6,649 nucleotides of DNA from Comamonadaceae bacterium (GTDB lineage: Bacteria; Pseudomonadota; Gammaproteobacteria; Burkholderiales; Burkholderiaceae_C), in the NCBI GenBank assembly GCA_027490485.1, contig JAIXYA010000132.1, positions 1 to 6,649 of the forward strand. Reading direction: 5' to 3'. This document shows, in pieces, positions 6,360-6,649 of this stretch (position 1 is its first letter; every line of letters begins with the position of its first letter). A program made the translations under genes and the position numbers. A model generated the notes under the pieces. That model was given only the letters and a program-made list of their open reading frames with translations, did no database searches and had not been told where the DNA came from.

Positions 6360-6649
6360 ATGGAACTTGTGGTGCAGCCAAACAACCTGAGGTTGAACAT
6401 ACACAGCGGACAAAATCTGCTTGATGTGCTGCGCGACAACGCCGTGCCTATTTCCTACAGTTGCATGTCTGGTCGGTGCGGCACTTGCCGTTGCAAAGTC
6501 ACCGCAGGTGAATTGAGCTTTAGCGGTCCGGAGTCTGGTCGGCCGACAACGGGTCAGGACAATTATGTGTTGGCTTGCCAATCGGTAGTGACGCAGAGTT
6601 GCACGATTGAAATTCCCGATATGGATGAGGTAGTTGTTCACCCAGCCAA
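6360..6649 (+). CDS. nagAa: Ring-hydroxylating dioxygenase ferredoxin reductase component, N-terminal [2Fe-2S] domain (3' end outside window)
   Basis: This is the first 96 complete codons of an oxidoreductase that passes electrons from NAD(P)H to an aromatic-ring oxygenase. It opens with [10 protein letters not shown], a plant-type ferredoxin domain, and the cluster ligands are C35, C40, C43 and C73 (CMSGRCGTC at 35-43, ACQ at 72-74). The sequence closely resembles NagAa/NahAa as I recall it ([31 protein letters not shown]). Those proteins are about 328 residues and continue with FAD and NAD domains not visible here. NagAa serves both naphthalene dioxygenase and salicylate 5-hydroxylase, so the operon beyond the window could be either. 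Divergence from nagR supports the identity. No stop occurs before the window end. Sampled lines are about 57% G+C. Confidence 0.9.
   Translation, partial: MELVVQPNNLRLNIHSGQNLLDVLRDNAVPISYSCMSGRCGTCRCKVTAGELSFSGPESGRPTTGQDNYVLACQSVVTQSCTIEIPDMDEVVVHPA

Noticed and set aside
6303..6641. Minus-strand open frame of 112 codons over the nagAa start
   Set aside because: It is antisense to nagAa, whose ferredoxin cysteine pattern is unmistakable, and it resembles no known protein.

Overview
The window looks like a chromosomal segment of a betaproteobacterium, most likely Burkholderiales and close to Comamonadaceae. This rests on the gene order pheS-pheT-ihfA-MerR-tRNA-Pro(GGG), which is a familiar conserved block in that order, and on the protein sequences. 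The species cannot be named. Hand-sampled lines give about 50-53% G+C in the core block.

Positions 1-3805 are housekeeping. They hold the 3' end of pheS, complete pheT and ihfA packed tightly on the + strand (20 and 13 nt gaps), then a MerR-family regulator after a 166-nt leader, then tRNA-Pro(GGG) with its encoded CCA end and a strong intrinsic terminator.

Positions 3806-6649 look accessory and catabolic. A 12-TM aromatic acid:H+ symporter (MFS, AAHS family) lies on +. It converges, with overlapping stop codons, on a NahR/NagR-type LysR activator on the - strand. Divergent from that regulator, across a 107-bp AT-rich spacer, starts a plant-type [2Fe-2S] ferredoxin-like gene that runs off the window. 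It closely matches the N-terminus of NagAa, the ferredoxin reductase shared by naphthalene dioxygenase and salicylate 5-hydroxylase. The divergent nagR/nagAa pair is the known head of nag-type naphthalene or salicylate-to-gentisate operons.

A coherent reading is that the regulator senses salicylate or a related aromatic acid. It would switch on the divergent oxygenase operon and perhaps the adjacent permease, which would import the substrate. The dyad upstream of the permease, the TTATTCAT boxes shared by both intergenic regions and a 9-bp direct repeat in the divergent spacer are candidate regulator sites. The tRNA-Pro boundary and uneven base composition (permease about 43%, regulator and nagAa about 55% in sampled lines) suggest a mosaic insertion next to a tRNA. 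I found no wholly unknown system. The novelty is in the arrangement and the regulatory sites.
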